7,763 nucleotides of DNA from NCBI GenBank assembly GCA_027056215.1, contig JALULO010000210.1, forward strand, positions 1 to 7,763, in the 5' to 3' direction. Positions 6,450 to 7,763 of the stretch are shown piece after piece. Made by a program: the position numbers and the translations under genes. This DNA comes from Campylobacterales bacterium. Its GTDB lineage: Bacteria; Campylobacterota; Campylobacteria; Campylobacterales; QNZT01. Position 1 is the stretch's first letter, and every line of letters begins with the position of its first letter. The notes under the pieces are model-generated. The model was given only the letters and a program-made list of their open reading frames with translations. It was not told where the DNA came from and ran no database searches.

Positions 6450-7763
6450 TCAAAAATCTTGACTTGCTGGAAATTGGTTTTGTTCATGTACGAGTGTATG
6501 TGAAATGGGTTCGGAAAAATAGTATCCTTGGAAGTAGTCAACACCTAGTGTATAAGTGATATCAAAGATCTCTTTGCTACTGACAAATTCTGCGAGTGTT
6601 TTGATTCCTAGCGTATGTGCAAGTCCTACGATGGATTTGACAAATTCATAAGATTTTTGATCTTTGTCTATATTTTTGATGAGTGATCCATCGATTTTAA
6701 GGATATCAGGTTCTAGTTCAAAAACATGGGTAAAGTTGGAAAAACCGCTACCAAAGTCATCGATCGCTATTTCAACACCAAATGTTTTGAACTCTTTGAT
6801 AAAATTATTGATAACCTGATAGTCTTCTATATTTTCACTTTCGAGTATCTCAAGTGTAAGTTGATGTCCTATATTGTAGTGAGCGATATTTGTTTTGAGT
6901 GCTTTTAAGACATTTTCATTGATGAGGTCATTAAAAGAGAGATTAAGTGAAAATGATTTTCCCAACTCTTGCATGATTTTAAAACTTTTCTCTATCATGA
7001 TGATTGTCAATGTTTCGTATTGTTTGGTTTTGATTGCAGTTTCAAGAAAAAAGTAGGGTGAAACAAGCTCTTCTTTGCCATCTGTGTATTTTCGCATACG
7101 GATTAGTGCTTCGTATTTGATGATCGTTTGGTCTCTGTTTACGATAGGTTGGAAAACGGGGATGAAATTATTTTCATGTATGGCTTCTTTTATCTCATCT
7201 TTGCATTGCAATAGTTGGTGTATCGTATGGCTTGTGTCGATCATTTTACTATAAGCGATAAATTTTTTCATATTTGCTTTTGCAAAGCTAAGTGCCATTT
7301 CTGCTTTGTTGAGTGCATCTTCTTCTTCCAATGAAAGACCGATTGTTATATCTACGTTGAGAGAAGTATTCATCTCTTTTGAATTGATAGTGATGGTATC
7401 GATATAAAGAAGTAAATCTTGTACTACACTTTCATAAAGATCGTGATCAATATAATGAAGTTTACTTTTTGCTGCAAAAACATCACCATATATTCGATAA
7501 AGATGAAAATCTTTTTTATCAAAAAAGTTTTGTAAATATCCTCCTATCTCCTTTAATATTTCATTGCCTGTATGCATACCATAGAGTTCATTTATATTTC
7601 TAAAACTATCTATATCAATTACCATTAAACCACCAAATGGATCATTTCGTAAGTCCTGTTCGAGGGAAAATCGATTAAAAAGTCCTGTAAGTGAATCATG
7701 TAGGTATTCGTATTTTAATTCTTCAACCCGGTTAGATACTTTTTCTTCAAGTGTACTATTTAG
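6450..7763 (-). CDS. GGDEF-EAL protein, probable c-di-GMP phosphodiesterase with degenerate GGDEF domain, 5' end missing
   Basis: The frame is open to the right edge, so 437 C-terminal residues are present and the ATG at 7625 is internal, not the start. Window residues 1-21 are a charged helical linker, so a sensor domain probably lies upstream. The GGDEF domain begins at HDSLTGLFNR (22-31) and continues through VIDIDSFRNIN (48-58). Its signature is YGDVF at 92-96 instead of GGDEF, and GHxxGD is altered to GMHTGN. No RxxD inhibitory site precedes the signature. The EAL domain is complete: E218 of EAL, N274, E305, E308, D335 and D336 of DDFGSGFS, K356, E392 and Q412. Spacing from N274 to Q412 closely follows that recalled for RocR. 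The enzyme should therefore cut c-di-GMP to pGpG at the membrane or in the cytoplasm, with the GGDEF domain perhaps only sensing nucleotide. It lies upstream of the large surface-protein gene on the same strand. Confidence 0.92.
   Translation of the reverse strand, partial: LNSTLEEKVSNRVEELKYEYLHDSLTGLFNRFSLEQDLRNDPFGGLMVIDIDSFRNINELYGMHTGNEILKEIGGYLQNFFDKKDFHLYRIYGDVFAAKSKLHYIDHDLYESVVQDLLLYIDTITINSKEMNTSLNVDITIGLSLEEEDALNKAEMALSFAKANMKKFIAYSKMIDTSHTIHQLLQCKDEIKEAIHENNFIPVFQPIVNRDQTIIKYEALIRMRKYTDGKEELVSPYFFLETAIKTKQYETLTIIMIEKSFKIMQELGKSFSLNLSFNDLINENVLKALKTNIAHYNIGHQLTLEILESENIEDYQVINNFIKEFKTFGVEIAIDDFGSGFSNFTHVFELEPDILKIDGSLIKNIDKDQKSYEFVKSIVGLAHTLGIKTLAEFVSSKEIFDITYTLGVDYFQGYYFSEPISHTLVHEQNQFPASQDF

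Noticed and set aside
6440..6475. Intrinsic terminator after the GGDEF-EAL gene, from GTCAA/TTGAT plus a run of seven T
   Set aside because: The stem is only about five pairs with a G-U and the T-run is displaced from it. The T-run is better explained as the spacer of the sigma-28-type promoter.
6726..6908. Plus-strand 60-codon frame inside the EAL region
   Set aside because: It lies opposite the conserved EAL catalytic motifs and has no recognisable features of its own.
7623..7625. ATG at 7625 as the start of the GGDEF-EAL gene
   Set aside because: The frame stays open upstream and encodes the conserved HDSLTGLFNR opening of the GGDEF domain, so this ATG is internal.

Overview
The window looks like AT-rich chromosomal DNA from a Campylobacterota bacterium, most like the free-living Sulfurimonas/Sulfurovum type. 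This placement is an inference. It rests on low GC content, the style of the GGDEF/EAL protein, a very large secreted protein whose C-terminal half resembles MshQ/DUF6701-type surface proteins known from that group, and a promoter with the CGATWT-type -10 described for Campylobacter sigma-28. There is no rRNA, tRNA, CRISPR array, transposase or integrase, and coding sequence covers almost every base.

Layout, left to right. (1) The 3' end of a plus-strand trmL-type tRNA 2'-O-methyltransferase gene runs to base 260. (2) One huge minus-strand gene (229-6390) encodes a 2053-residue exported multidomain protein. Its stop codon lies inside the trmL end, giving a 32-base tail-to-tail overlap. (3) A 59-base gap (6391-6449) holds a good Shine-Dalgarno sequence and a strong match to a flagellar sigma-28 (FliA) promoter. 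(4) A minus-strand gene for a c-di-GMP protein (GGDEF-EAL) ends at 6450, and its 5' part runs off the right edge.

The large protein is modular. In order it has a Sec signal peptide, an N-terminal surface-protein module, a cysteine-bracketed beta-propeller, a jelly-roll-like module, a short beta-solenoid with three 21-22-residue repeats, a second cysteine-bracketed propeller, a Calx-beta domain carrying an EF-hand-like insertion, and a long MshQ/DUF6701-like C-terminal region. The last ~760 residues hold nine bacterial N-glycosylation sequons (D/E-X-N-X-S/T), and none were found before them.

The GGDEF domain of the neighbour has lost key residues, whereas every EAL catalytic residue is present. 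It is therefore probably a c-di-GMP phosphodiesterase with a regulatory GGDEF domain. Working model (inference): lowering c-di-GMP and sigma-28 activity both favour the motile state, and this locus would deliver a large, possibly glycosylated and calcium-binding surface or secreted protein in that state. Co-regulation, localisation and function are untested.
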